In this document: in pieces, positions 44,438-52,747 of the stretch | How the letters are laid out: every line of letters begins with the position of its first letter | Position numbering within the stretch: the stretch's first letter is position 1 | From: JANJTY01 sp038257155 | Lineage (GTDB): Bacteria > Pseudomonadota > Gammaproteobacteria > Xanthomonadales > Xanthomonadaceae | Reading direction: 5' to 3' | DNA: 64,000 nucleotides | Assembly (NCBI GenBank): GCA_038257155.1 | Contig: JBBSJP010000005.1 | Span: 112,743 to 176,742 of the forward strand | Translations under genes and position numbers: made by a program | Notes under the pieces: model-generated | What the model saw: the letters and a program-made list of their open reading frames with translations, nothing else | Databases searched by the model: none | Told to the model about the DNA's origin: nothing

Positions 44438-45301
44438 TCAGTTGTCGTCATTCGCGGCGAGAGCCAGCGATTTCACGTAAATGGGGGCCAGCGGCTCGTC
44501 CTGCACCAGTTCGAGCAACTGCTCCTTGGCCAATTCGAGCACGGCGAGAAAGGTCACCACCACGCCAAGTCGTCCTTCCTCGACGGTGAACAGCGCGGTG
44601 AAACTGTGGAACTGACCATCGGCAAGCCGGCTCAGAACATCGCCCATCCGCTGCCTCACGCTGAGTGCCTCACGCTTGATCGCGTGGTGGGTAAACAGTT
44701 CGGCGCGCTTGAGGACGTCGCGCAGGGCAAGCAGCATTTCACGCAGGTCCACAGGCGGCGGCAGGCGCAGCACGGTGCGGTCGCCAGCGAAGGCGCTGGC
44801 GGCTACCGTATCGCGGTCGATGCGCGGCAGGGCATCGATGTCTGCTGCGGCCTGCTTGTAACGTTCGTACTCCTGCAGGCGCCGCACGAGGTCGGCGCGC
44901 GGATCATCTTCCAGGCCGTCTTCGGCGGGTGGCCGCGGCAGCAGCATGCGCGACTTGATCTCGGCCAGGATCGCGGCCATCAGCAGGTAGTCGGCGGCCA
45001 GTTCGAAGCGCGCCTCCTGCATCAGTTCGATGTAGGTGTTGTACTGCTTGGTGATCTCCGCAACCGGAATGTCCAGCACATCAAGGTTCTGGCGTCGGAT
45101 CAGGTAGAGAAGCAGGTCGAGAGGACCCTCGAACGCCTCCAGAAAGACTTCGAGCGCATCCGGCGGAATGTACAGGTCCTGCGGCATCTGCAGCATCGGC
45201 TGCCCACGCACCAGCACCAGCGGCATCTCCTGCTGCTGTGGCTGGGTGATGAATACCTGCGCTGAGCCGCCGTCGGCGGTCCCGGCCTGTGCCTGGTTCA
45301 T
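44438..45301 (-). CDS. scpA: Segregation and condensation protein A
   Basis: 287 aa. The kleisin core includes FEGPLDLLLYLIRRQNLDVLD and YLLMAAILAEIKSRMLLPRP. ScpA bridges the heads of SMC; no smc gene lies in the window. Its N-terminal 40 residues (NQAQAGTADGG and Gln-rich) are extra. It heads the scpA-scpB-rluB operon. Confidence 0.9.
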   Translation of the reverse strand: MNQAQAGTADGGSAQVFITQPQQQEMPLVLVRGQPMLQMPQDLYIPPDALEVFLEAFEGPLDLLLYLIRRQNLDVLDIPVAEITKQYNTYIELMQEARFELAADYLLMAAILAEIKSRMLLPRPPAEDGLEDDPRADLVRRLQEYERYKQAAADIDALPRIDRDTVAASAFAGDRTVLRLPPPVDLREMLLALRDVLKRAELFTHHAIKREALSVRQRMGDVLSRLADGQFHSFTALFTVEEGRLGVVVTFLAVLELAKEQLLELVQDEPLAPIYVKSLALAANDDN

Positions 45302-45494
45302 CAGTAAGCGACCCCTGCGGGCCTGTCATGCAAAACGTCGATGGGCATGTGCTGCACTAGTGGAATCTGGATGTCCCGACCCGCGCGGTGCGCGAATCAG
45401 GCTGTGTCTGCGTGACGCTCGCAGTCTGAGCGGCTGGCATCTGTGTTCAGACGCCTGCCACTGATTCGCCAGCCATGCCCCCAGGTGCAGCTGG

Positions 45495-46112
45495 TCAAAT
45501 CAGTGAAACTGGCGCAAAGCCCTCGCGAACCACTGCGGGTGCTTCGCCCAGGCAGTCGATGATGGTGGTAGGACCCGGCGTGCAATCGCCTGAATCCAGC
45601 ATCAGATCGACGTGGCGCATCATGCGCTCGGCCACCACCTCGGCCTCGTGGTTGGCCATTTCCTCATCCGGAAGCTGCAGACTGGTTGCCAGTACCGGCT
45701 CGCCGTAGCTGGCGATCACCGCGCGCAGGACCGCATGGTCCGGCACACGAATACCAACAGCTCGGCGTTTGGCCTGCTTTAACCGTCTTGGCAATTCGGC
45801 CGCAGCCGGAAGAATGAAGGTGCAGGGGCCGGGAATGAGCGACTTGACCAGTCGAAACGACTGGTTGTCCAACTTTGCCAGGCTGCCCACGGCACTCAAT
45901 GAGTCACAGAGTAAGGTGAATGGGTGGCGCGTGTCCAGCGCGCGCAAGCGCACTATGCGTGCTTCCGCCTCACGTGCTTCCAGTGCCCAGGCGAGCAGAT
46001 AGCCGGCATCCGAGGGTAATAGCAGTAACTTGCCCTGCTGCAGGGCACGGCTGGCCATCTCGATGAGTCGAGCTTGTGGATGGGTGGGGTGGACTTCAAT
46101 ACGTTGACTCAC
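45495..46112 (-). CDS. Sua5/YciO/YrdC-family protein, YciO type
   Basis: 205 aa. LLLPSDAGYLLAW, HPFTLLC and GPCTFILPAA match the YrdC fold with its positively charged ATP/threonine cleft. Its fit to the YciO branch suggests it is not the essential TsaC enzyme but a relative of uncertain role. It is transcribed opposite to yciI from a short shared gap of 44 bases, with their promoters back to back. The 193-base gap 45302-45494 before scpA holds no gene I can see. Confidence 0.75.
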   Translation of the reverse strand: MSQRIEVHPTHPQARLIEMASRALQQGKLLLLPSDAGYLLAWALEAREAEARIVRLRALDTRHPFTLLCDSLSAVGSLAKLDNQSFRLVKSLIPGPCTFILPAAAELPRRLKQAKRRAVGIRVPDHAVLRAVIASYGEPVLATSLQLPDEEMANHEAEVVAERMMRHVDLMLDSGDCTPGPTTIIDCLGEAPAVVREGFAPVSLI

Positions 46113-46156
46113 GGCCCGGTTATGATGCCCGGCTTATCGCTCAAGAAATACCCCTG

Positions 46157-46456
46157 ATGCTCTACCTGATCCTTGGCCGCGACGTCGACGATGCCCTGCC
46201 GCTGCGGCGTGAAGCCAGGCCGGCTCACCTGCAACGCCTGGAATTGCTGCGCGATGAGGGTCGCCTGGTGTTGGCAGGGCCGCTGCCGCGCATCGATGCG
46301 GAGGACCCCGGTCCCGCAGGATTTTCCGGCAGCATGATCGTGGCCGAGTTCGAGTCCCTGCTGGAGGCACGGCGCTGGGCGGAAGCCGACCCTTATTGCG
46401 CTGCGGGTGTGTATGGCGCGGTCGAGGTTTACCCTTTCCGCCAGGTGTTGCCTTGA
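46157..46456 (+). CDS. YciI-like protein
   Basis: 99 aa from ATG 46157. The YCII fold (LYLILGRDVDDALPLRREARPAHL, then GSMIVAEFESLLEARRWAEADPY) includes the conserved Arg, His and Asp of the family, which is related to muconolactone isomerases and DGPF proteins. In many proteobacteria yciI adjoins bolA, as here. Cellular role unknown. Confidence 0.85.
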   Translation: MLYLILGRDVDDALPLRREARPAHLQRLELLRDEGRLVLAGPLPRIDAEDPGPAGFSGSMIVAEFESLLEARRWAEADPYCAAGVYGAVEVYPFRQVLP

Positions 46457-46725
46457 AACCGCGCGTGGAACAGATTCGCGAACGACTGCTGGCCGCGCTC
46501 GCCCCCAGCGAGATCGAAGTGATCGACGAGAGTCACAAGCATGTGGGTCACGCGGGCGCGCGCGACGGTCGCGGACACTTCGCGGTAAGACTGCGCAGCA
46601 GCGCGTTTGAAGGCCAGGGCCCGCTGGCCCGCCACCGGGCGGTCTATGAGGCACTGGGCGAACTGATGCAGACCGATATCCATGCCTTGTCGATCAAGGC
46701 GCTGGCACCCGATGATCTTTCATGA
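46453..46725 (+). CDS. BolA/IbaG-family protein
   Basis: 90 aa. TTG start overlapping the yciI stop, or the GTG at 46465 four codons later. The BolA motif is HVGHAGARDGRGHFAVRL plus HRAVYEALGEL near the C-terminus. BolA proteins bind monothiol glutaredoxins and [2Fe-2S] clusters and affect cell shape and iron handling. Confidence 0.85.
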   Translation: MKPRVEQIRERLLAALAPSEIEVIDESHKHVGHAGARDGRGHFAVRLRSSAFEGQGPLARHRAVYEALGELMQTDIHALSIKALAPDDLS

Positions 46726-46771
46726 AGGGCGATCCTGCCCAATGTTCTTGGCGATGATGGAACCCGAAAAG

Positions 46772-47617
46772 ATGCCTATTCGTTTACCGATCCTTGGCCT
46801 GATTCTGCTGTGTCTTGTTGCCTGTGGTGGTTCAGGCAGTCCCCAGCCTGAGTCCAGCAAGGCACTTGACGCACTCGCCGGAGCCCCGGATGGGGAGCTG
46901 GCGGTCTCAGTCAATGGTGAAGTGGTCAGCGTGCCGCTGCTGGAGGCATTTGCGAAATCACGGGGCCTCGATCCGGCAATACCCGAGCAGCGCGAACGGG
47001 CACGGGAGGCGCTGGTCGAACTGGTCGTGCTGGCCCAATCGGCCCTGCGTAGCGAGGCTGGTCGCAGCCCTGAACAACAGGCGGAAATGGTGCTGGCTCG
47101 CGTAGCCCAGCTGTCGAGCCAGTACGTGGCCAGCCTGCGCACTTCGATCCAGATCACTGACGAACAGTTGCGCGAGTACTACGCGCAGGAAGCTGCGCGC
47201 GCTGGCGCTACCGAGTACCACATAGCCCACATACTGTTTGCCGATGCAGCGACCGCCCAGGAAGCCGCACGGCGTGCCGCCGAACCGGGCGTCAGCTTCG
47301 AGGCCATGATGGAGGAATACGCCGCCGCGGGCGCGCTGCAGGCGCGTGATCTGGGTTGGGGCAATCTGGCGCAGATGCCTGAAGCCTTTCCAGAGATGCT
47401 GGCAACGCTCGCAGACGGCCAGGTGGCGCAGGTGCCGGTGCAAACCACCTACGGCTGGCATGTTCTGCATCGCATTGCGTCCAGGCCCTTCAACCCGCCC
47501 AGCTTCGACGATGTTCGCGAAGGTGCCCGGACCCTGCTGATCGAACGCGCCGTGGGAGAGCGCGTCCGCGCGCTGCGCAGCGAGGCCAAGGTGCAGCAGG
47601 CAGCGGATCCGGCGTGA
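46772..47617 (+). CDS. Periplasmic peptidyl-prolyl isomerase lipoprotein (parvulin/PpiC type)
   Basis: 281 aa if it starts at 46772 (MPIRLPILGLILLCLVACGG, lipobox LVAC); in-frame ATGs at 46742 and 46757 give a longer start. A SurA-like N-terminal helical part (ALVELVVLAQSALRSEAG) precedes one parvulin domain: TEYHIAHILFADAATAQEAA, DLGWGNLAQMPEAF and TYGWHVLHRI. It assists folding of exported proteins. It precedes folD by about 70 bases. Confidence 0.8.
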   Translation: MPIRLPILGLILLCLVACGGSGSPQPESSKALDALAGAPDGELAVSVNGEVVSVPLLEAFAKSRGLDPAIPEQRERAREALVELVVLAQSALRSEAGRSPEQQAEMVLARVAQLSSQYVASLRTSIQITDEQLREYYAQEAARAGATEYHIAHILFADAATAQEAARRAAEPGVSFEAMMEEYAAAGALQARDLGWGNLAQMPEAFPEMLATLADGQVAQVPVQTTYGWHVLHRIASRPFNPPSFDDVREGARTLLIERAVGERVRALRSEAKVQQAADPA

Positions 47618-47686
47618 TCCATTGGGCGCCAGCAAAGCAAGGATTTTCGCATTACCACGTCGCCTATCCAAAGCACTCTGCATCAC

Positions 47687-48559
47687 ATGAATGCCCGCAT
47701 CCTTGACGGAAAGCGCATCGCCGACGCACTCGTTGAACACCTGCGCAGCCGCGTGCAGGTGCGCATTGCCGAGGGCTCACCGCCGCCCGGGTTGGCGGTG
47801 ATCCTGGTCGGGGACGACCCGGCATCCTCGGTCTATGTGCGCAACAAGCGTCGCGCCTGTGAGCGCATTGGTTTCGCGTCGTTCGACTTTGACCTGCCGT
47901 CCAGCACCAGCGAGGCGCAGCTGTATGACCTGGTCGACCAGCTGAATGTGGATCCGCGCGTCAATGGCATCCTGTTGCAGCTGCCCCTGCCGGCACATTT
48001 CGATGCGGCGGCGCTGATCAAGCACATCGACCCGCGCAAGGATGTTGACGGATTCCACCCGGAGAACATTGGCCGCCTGCTGCTGCGCCAGCTCGGCCTG
48101 CGCCCCTGTACGCCGAAGGGCATCATGACCCTGCTTGGTCACACCGATCGTCCGGTTCGCGGTCGCAATGCCGTAGTTGTTGGCGTCAGCAATCATGTCG
48201 GTCGGCCGATGGCCATGGAACTGCTCATTGCGGGCAGCACGGTCACGTCCTGCCACAAGTTCACACCGCGCAGCGACCTGGAACGACAGGTGCGCGAGGC
48301 AGATATCCTGGTTGTCGCGGTCGGCAAGCCCGGGCTGATTCCGGGGCATTGGGTGAAGCCCGGCTCCGTGGTGATCGACGTTGGCATCAATCGCATGGAA
48401 GACGGGCGCCTGTGTGGTGACGTCGGTTTCGAAACGGCAGCAGAGCGCGCTTCCTGGATCACTCCCGTGCCTGGCGGCGTCGGACCGATGACCGTTGCCA
48501 CCTTGATGCAGAATACCGTCGAAGCCGCGGAGAATGCCGCGGTTGTCGCGGTCCGGTAA
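47687..48559 (+). CDS. folD: Methylenetetrahydrofolate dehydrogenase/cyclohydrolase
   Basis: 290 aa. SVYVRNKRRACERIGF carries the catalytic Lys, GILLQLPLPAHFDA and DVDGFHPENIG are the FolD signatures, and GRNAVVVGVSNHVGRPM is the NADP-binding loop. It interconverts 5,10-methylene- and 10-formyl-THF in one-carbon metabolism. It precedes the TRAP genes by 25 bases; shared transcription is possible. Confidence 0.95.
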   Translation: MNARILDGKRIADALVEHLRSRVQVRIAEGSPPPGLAVILVGDDPASSVYVRNKRRACERIGFASFDFDLPSSTSEAQLYDLVDQLNVDPRVNGILLQLPLPAHFDAAALIKHIDPRKDVDGFHPENIGRLLLRQLGLRPCTPKGIMTLLGHTDRPVRGRNAVVVGVSNHVGRPMAMELLIAGSTVTSCHKFTPRSDLERQVREADILVVAVGKPGLIPGHWVKPGSVVIDVGINRMEDGRLCGDVGFETAAERASWITPVPGGVGPMTVATLMQNTVEAAENAAVVAVR

Positions 48560-48584
48560 CCATGACGCAGCAGTGTTCGCCCTG

Positions 48585-49457
48585 ATGCCACTCAATCCAT
48601 TGCCAGCTTCCCTCAGGGTCAGCCTCATTGTGCTGGCCGCGATGGCGCTGGGAGCCTGCGCCAGCATTGCCAACCGCGCCACCGAGCGCGTGGCCGGCAA
48701 TTTGTCCAGCGCGATGCTCAATCAGGATGATCCTGACACGGTGCGCGAGGGCCTTCCTGCCTATCTGCTGCTGCTCGATGGCCTGATCGAAGGCTCACCG
48801 GAGTCCGCCGGGCTGCTGCGCTCAGGCGCCCGTCTTTACGCAGCCTACGCCGGTGGTTTCGTTGCCGACCGGCCGCGCGCCCAGCGGCTTTCGACCCGGG
48901 CCATGAACTACGCGAAGCGCGCGACCTGTGCCCAGGGTCTGCCGCTGTGCGACAACATCGAAGGTGGATTCGAGCCGTTCCAGTTGGCCTTGCAGCGGAC
49001 AACGGTCGACGACGTTGAAGCACTGCATGTATTGGGCTCGACCTGGACCACCTGGGTGCAGGCACACCGGGATGACTGGAACGCCATCGCCGACCTGCCC
49101 AAGATCGAGGCGCTGTTCGAACACCTCGTGGCCCTGGATGACGTCCATGCCGGCGGAGAGCCGCACATGTATCTGGGAGTGCTTTACTGCCTGCGCCCCG
49201 AGTCGCTGGGTGGACGCCCGCAGTTGGGGCGAGAGCATTTTGAGCGGGCAACGACCATTTCGCAGGGGCGCAACCTGATGGCGATGACGCTGTACGCCGA
49301 GCACTACGCGAGACTGGTGTTCGACCGTGACCTGCATGATCGACTGCTGCGCGAGGTCATCGCTGCGGAGCCACGCGCCGCTGGGCTGACCTTGTCCAAC
49401 ACACTGGCGCAGCAACGCGCAGCCGGCCTGCTCGCCAGCGCTGATGACTACTTCTGA
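48585..49457 (+). CDS. TRAP transporter TatT-type TPR lipoprotein
   Basis: 290 aa. Lipoprotein signal (LIVLAAMALGACAS) with lipobox LGAC. The rest is helical TPR-like sequence such as RTTVDDVEALHVLGSTW and GGEPHMYLGVLYC. In Treponema, TatT trimers join the DctP-like TatP subunit and are thought to receive ligand at the membrane. Its place before dctP-dctQ-dctM supports the assignment. Start 48585 lies in a plausible spot, but GTG/ATG upstream options exist. Confidence 0.8.
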   Translation: MPLNPLPASLRVSLIVLAAMALGACASIANRATERVAGNLSSAMLNQDDPDTVREGLPAYLLLLDGLIEGSPESAGLLRSGARLYAAYAGGFVADRPRAQRLSTRAMNYAKRATCAQGLPLCDNIEGGFEPFQLALQRTTVDDVEALHVLGSTWTTWVQAHRDDWNAIADLPKIEALFEHLVALDDVHAGGEPHMYLGVLYCLRPESLGGRPQLGREHFERATTISQGRNLMAMTLYAEHYARLVFDRDLHDRLLREVIAAEPRAAGLTLSNTLAQQRAAGLLASADDYF

Positions 49458-49473
49458 GACCCGGAGACGCGGC

Positions 49474-50484
49474 ATGACTCGACTTGTTCTGATCGGCGCA
49501 CTGCTGCTTGGCCTGCTGGTGCCTCGGGTCGAGGCGCGGGATATCAAGATCGCCACCCTGGCGCCGGACGGCAGCGCCTGGATGGTGGCGATGCGCGAGG
49601 CAGCAGAAAAGGTGGAGCAGGGCAGCGAGGGCAGGCTGCGCTTCAAGTTCTATCCGGCTGGCGTGATGGGCTCGGATGCAACCGTGCTGCGCAAGATCCG
49701 ACTTGGCCAGTTGCAGGGCGCGGCGCTGACTGGCAGTGAAGCCTCGCTGGTCGAGAGCAATGCAGGCATCTACAGCCTGCCGTTCCTGCTGCGCGACGAA
49801 GCCGAACTGGAAGTGCTGCGCAAACAGATCGATCCCCGTCTGGTCGAACGGTTTGCGGCAGCAGGCATGCAACTGCTCAGCATCAACAATGTGGGCTTTG
49901 CGTATCTGATGAGCACGCAGCCGATCCGCAGCAGCGATGACCTGCGCGGTGCCAAGGTCTGGGTGCCGCAGAACGACCGGATTGCCGAAGTCACGTTTCG
50001 TAGCGGCGGTGTCAGTCCGACATCCCTGCCGCTGGGCGATGTCTTCACATCCTTGCAAACCGGCCTGGTGGATACGGTGGCCAACACCTGGTCGGGAGCC
50101 ATCGGTCTGCAGTGGCACACCCGCCTGAAATACGCGGTCGACCTTCCGCTGACCATGGTCATGGGCTTCGTGATGATCGATGGCAAGGTATTCGAGCGTA
50201 TCGATGCAGCCGATCGTGAGTTGATGCTGCGCAGTTTTGCCGAGGCATCTCAACAAACCGATGAACGCTTTCGCAAGGACAATGTCGGCGCCCAGGCAGC
50301 ATTGCTGCGCCAGGGCCTGCAGCTGCTGACGATTTCCGAGGACGATGCCATGCACTGGCGTGCCATCGGCGCCCAGGCAGCGGCTGAGTTGAGCCGTGCC
50401 GGTACGGTGGACCCCGCGCTGCTGGCGGAAGTCGAAGCGGTGCTGGCGCAACACCGCGGCGACGCTGCTCCGAAGGCAGATTGA
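49474..50484 (+). CDS. TRAP transporter substrate-binding protein (DctP/TatP-like)
   Basis: 336 aa. Signal peptide (LIGALLLGLLVPRVEA) followed by DIKIATLAPDGSAWMVAM and GSDATVLRKIRLGQLQGAAL. The conserved ligand Arg is in the region of DDLRGAKVWVPQN. The ligand is unknown; relatives of this subgroup bind hydrophobic or organic acids. An upstream ATG at 49444 overlaps tatT and is a possible alternative start. Confidence 0.85.
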   Translation: MTRLVLIGALLLGLLVPRVEARDIKIATLAPDGSAWMVAMREAAEKVEQGSEGRLRFKFYPAGVMGSDATVLRKIRLGQLQGAALTGSEASLVESNAGIYSLPFLLRDEAELEVLRKQIDPRLVERFAAAGMQLLSINNVGFAYLMSTQPIRSSDDLRGAKVWVPQNDRIAEVTFRSGGVSPTSLPLGDVFTSLQTGLVDTVANTWSGAIGLQWHTRLKYAVDLPLTMVMGFVMIDGKVFERIDAADRELMLRSFAEASQQTDERFRKDNVGAQAALLRQGLQLLTISEDDAMHWRAIGAQAAAELSRAGTVDPALLAEVEAVLAQHRGDAAPKAD

Positions 50485-50972
50485 TGGGGAGGTGGCAGCG
50501 CCGACTGCACGCGGCCGAGGACGCGTTGCTGGCTGCGTTGTTGTTGGCGCTGGTCGTGCTGTGTGCAGGCCAGATCCTGGCGCGCTGGCTGCTCGACAGC
50601 GGCTGGATCCATGCCGAGCCGCTGTCCCGCACCATGGTCGTCTGGTTGGCCATGATGGGCGCCTTGGCCGCAACCCGCACCGGCAAGCACCTCGCCATCG
50701 ATGCGCTGCCGCGCATGCTTCCGGCGACCGCACGGCGTGGGGTGTGGGCCCTGACCGAATTGTTTGCTGCAGCGATCTGTGTGCTGCTCGCCTGGTTTGG
50801 CGTGAATCTGGTTGAACTGGAGCGAAGCGACGCGGTCATGCTGTTTGCCACGATTCCGGTCTGGTGGTCGATGCTGGTCCTGCCACTCGGCTTTGGGCTC
50901 ATGGCGCTGCGGTTCCTGCTCTCGGCGATGCTGGGACCGCCCGCGCCCGACGCCATGGTGTCGCCACCTTGA
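50484..50972 (+). CDS. TRAP transporter small permease (DctQ)
   Basis: 162 aa, four membrane helices, for example ALLLALVVLCAGQILARW and ICVLLAWFGVNLVELE. The ATG overlaps the stop of dctP (TGATG). Works with DctM. Confidence 0.85.
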   Translation: MGRWQRRLHAAEDALLAALLLALVVLCAGQILARWLLDSGWIHAEPLSRTMVVWLAMMGALAATRTGKHLAIDALPRMLPATARRGVWALTELFAAAICVLLAWFGVNLVELERSDAVMLFATIPVWWSMLVLPLGFGLMALRFLLSAMLGPPAPDAMVSPP

Positions 50973-52243
50973 TCGCCCTGTTTGCGTTGCTGCTGCTTGC
51001 GGCACTGGGCGCACCGCTGTTTGCGCTCATTGCGGCGCTGGCCATGCTCGGTTTCCACTACGCGGAATACGATCTCACCATCGTGGCCGTGGAGTTCTAT
51101 CGGCTGGCCGACATGCCAGGACTGGTGGCGATACCGCTGTTCACCCTGGCCGGCTACTTGCTTGCCGAAGGCGGCACGCCGCGTCGCCTGGTGCGTCTGT
51201 CGAATGCGGTGCTCGGATGGATGCCCGGTGGTCTGGCCATCGTCGCGCTGGTCACCTGCGCCCTGTTCACGGCCTTCACCGGTGCTTCCGGCGTGACCAT
51301 CGTGGCGCTCGGGGCGCTGCTTTATCCCGCCCTGATGCAGGCCGGCTACCCGCAGCGCTACAGTCTGGGCCTGGTAACAACGTCTGGCAGTCTGGGCTTG
51401 CTGTTCGCGCCTTCCTTGCCCTTGATCCTGTATGGCTTCGTGGCGGCGCAGTTGGAAACCGAGCCGCGGGTTTCAGTCAGCGACCTGTTCATCGCGGGGG
51501 TGATTCCCGGCCTGCTCATGCTGCTGCTGCTTTCCGCGCATGCGATGCGAACTGCGCAGCGTGCGGGAATTTCCCGTACGAGCTTTGACCGCAGCGAGGC
51601 GCTGGCAGCATTGAAAGGCGCTGCCTGGGAAATTCCGCTGCCGGTGCTGGTTCTGGGTGGAATCTATGGCGGGTTCTTCGCTGCCAGTGAGGCTGCCGCA
51701 GTGACGGCGCTCTACTGCCTGGTGCTGGTGATGTTTGTGCGGCGAGAGATCGGCTGGCGCAATCTGCCCGGCCTGATGGCTGAAGCGATGCGTCTGGTAG
51801 GTGCCATCTTGCTGATCCTCGGCCTGGCGCTGGCGCTGACCAACTGGATGATCGATCAGGAAGTTCCGGGTCGCCTGCTGCAGTCACTGCAGGCCAATGT
51901 CTCCAGCCCGCTGATGTTCCTGCTGCTCCTGAATCTGTTTCTGCTGGCTGTCGGCATGATTCTCGACGTATTCGCGGCAGTGGTGCTGCTTACGCCCTTG
52001 CTGGTGCCGGTGGCACTAGGATTTGGTGTACACCCGGTGCATCTTGGCATTGTGCTGCTGGCCAACCTGCAGCTTGGCTATCTCACGCCGCCGGTCGGCA
52101 TGAACCTGTTCATTGCCAGCTATCGATTCGGTATTCCGCTGACGGATCTGGTGCGGGCTTGCCTGCCTTTCCTGGGCATCCTCCTGATCGCCCTGCTGCT
52201 GATCACTTACTGGCCGGGCCTGTCGCTGGGTCTGCTTGGCTGA
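50969..52243 (+). CDS. TRAP transporter large permease (DctM)
   Basis: 424 aa, TTG start overlapping the dctQ stop; no earlier in-frame ATG fits the family. About 12 helices. Motifs include PLFTLAGYLLAEGG, FTAFTGASGVTIVALG and GYLTPPVGMNLF, typical of DctM. It imports substrate with Na+. It is convergent with the GNAT gene (15 bases between stops). Confidence 0.9.
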   Translation: MIALFALLLLAALGAPLFALIAALAMLGFHYAEYDLTIVAVEFYRLADMPGLVAIPLFTLAGYLLAEGGTPRRLVRLSNAVLGWMPGGLAIVALVTCALFTAFTGASGVTIVALGALLYPALMQAGYPQRYSLGLVTTSGSLGLLFAPSLPLILYGFVAAQLETEPRVSVSDLFIAGVIPGLLMLLLLSAHAMRTAQRAGISRTSFDRSEALAALKGAAWEIPLPVLVLGGIYGGFFAASEAAAVTALYCLVLVMFVRREIGWRNLPGLMAEAMRLVGAILLILGLALALTNWMIDQEVPGRLLQSLQANVSSPLMFLLLLNLFLLAVGMILDVFAAVVLLTPLLVPVALGFGVHPVHLGIVLLANLQLGYLTPPVGMNLFIASYRFGIPLTDLVRACLPFLGILLIALLLITYWPGLSLGLLG

Positions 52244-52258
52244 ATCGAGCCTCGCAGC

Positions 52259-52741
52259 TCAACCAAGGTCGAGTAGATAAAAGCGATTGCAGCCGAAGTG
52301 ACCGGTGTTGCCAATCGGGGCGTCGATGCGACGGAAGCCCTCCGATTCGTAGAGCCGCTGGGCCACTTCCATGCCATGCAGGGTTTCGATGTAGCACTGC
52401 CGGTATCCCAGTTCGCGGGCCTTGCTCAGACAGTGGCGTAGCAGGCCGCGGCCCGCACCGCAGCCGCGCAGTTCGGGAAGGAAATACATCTTGCGCAGTT
52501 CGCAGATGTCGGCGCCTGCGTCAGCCAGCGCAGCAATGCCGGCGCCGCCCAGCACGCGTCCCTCGCGTTCAATCACGAAGTACGCGGCGCCCGGCGCGGC
52601 ATAGGCCTCGCTCATCGCCCCGACCTCGGGATCGTGAATTGCGAAGCCGGGGCCGTCAGCACCGAATTCGGGCATCACGCGCCGAATGATGGCGGAAATC
52701 GCCGCGTCGTCGGCTGGCGTGATTGAGCGGAGACCCTGCAT
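52259..52741 (-). CDS. GNAT-family N-acetyltransferase
   Basis: 160 aa. The acetyl-CoA loop is LPELRGCGAGRGLLRHC (Q/RxxGxG/A). The core includes YFVIEREGRVLGGAGIA and CYIETLHGMEVAQRLYESEGF. Substrate unknown. It starts 6 bases after the stop of the PAS-GGDEF-EAL gene, so the two may be cotranscribed. Confidence 0.85.
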   Translation of the reverse strand: MQGLRSITPADDAAISAIIRRVMPEFGADGPGFAIHDPEVGAMSEAYAAPGAAYFVIEREGRVLGGAGIAALADAGADICELRKMYFLPELRGCGAGRGLLRHCLSKARELGYRQCYIETLHGMEVAQRLYESEGFRRIDAPIGNTGHFGCNRFYLLDLG

Positions 52742-52747
52742 GCCGGT

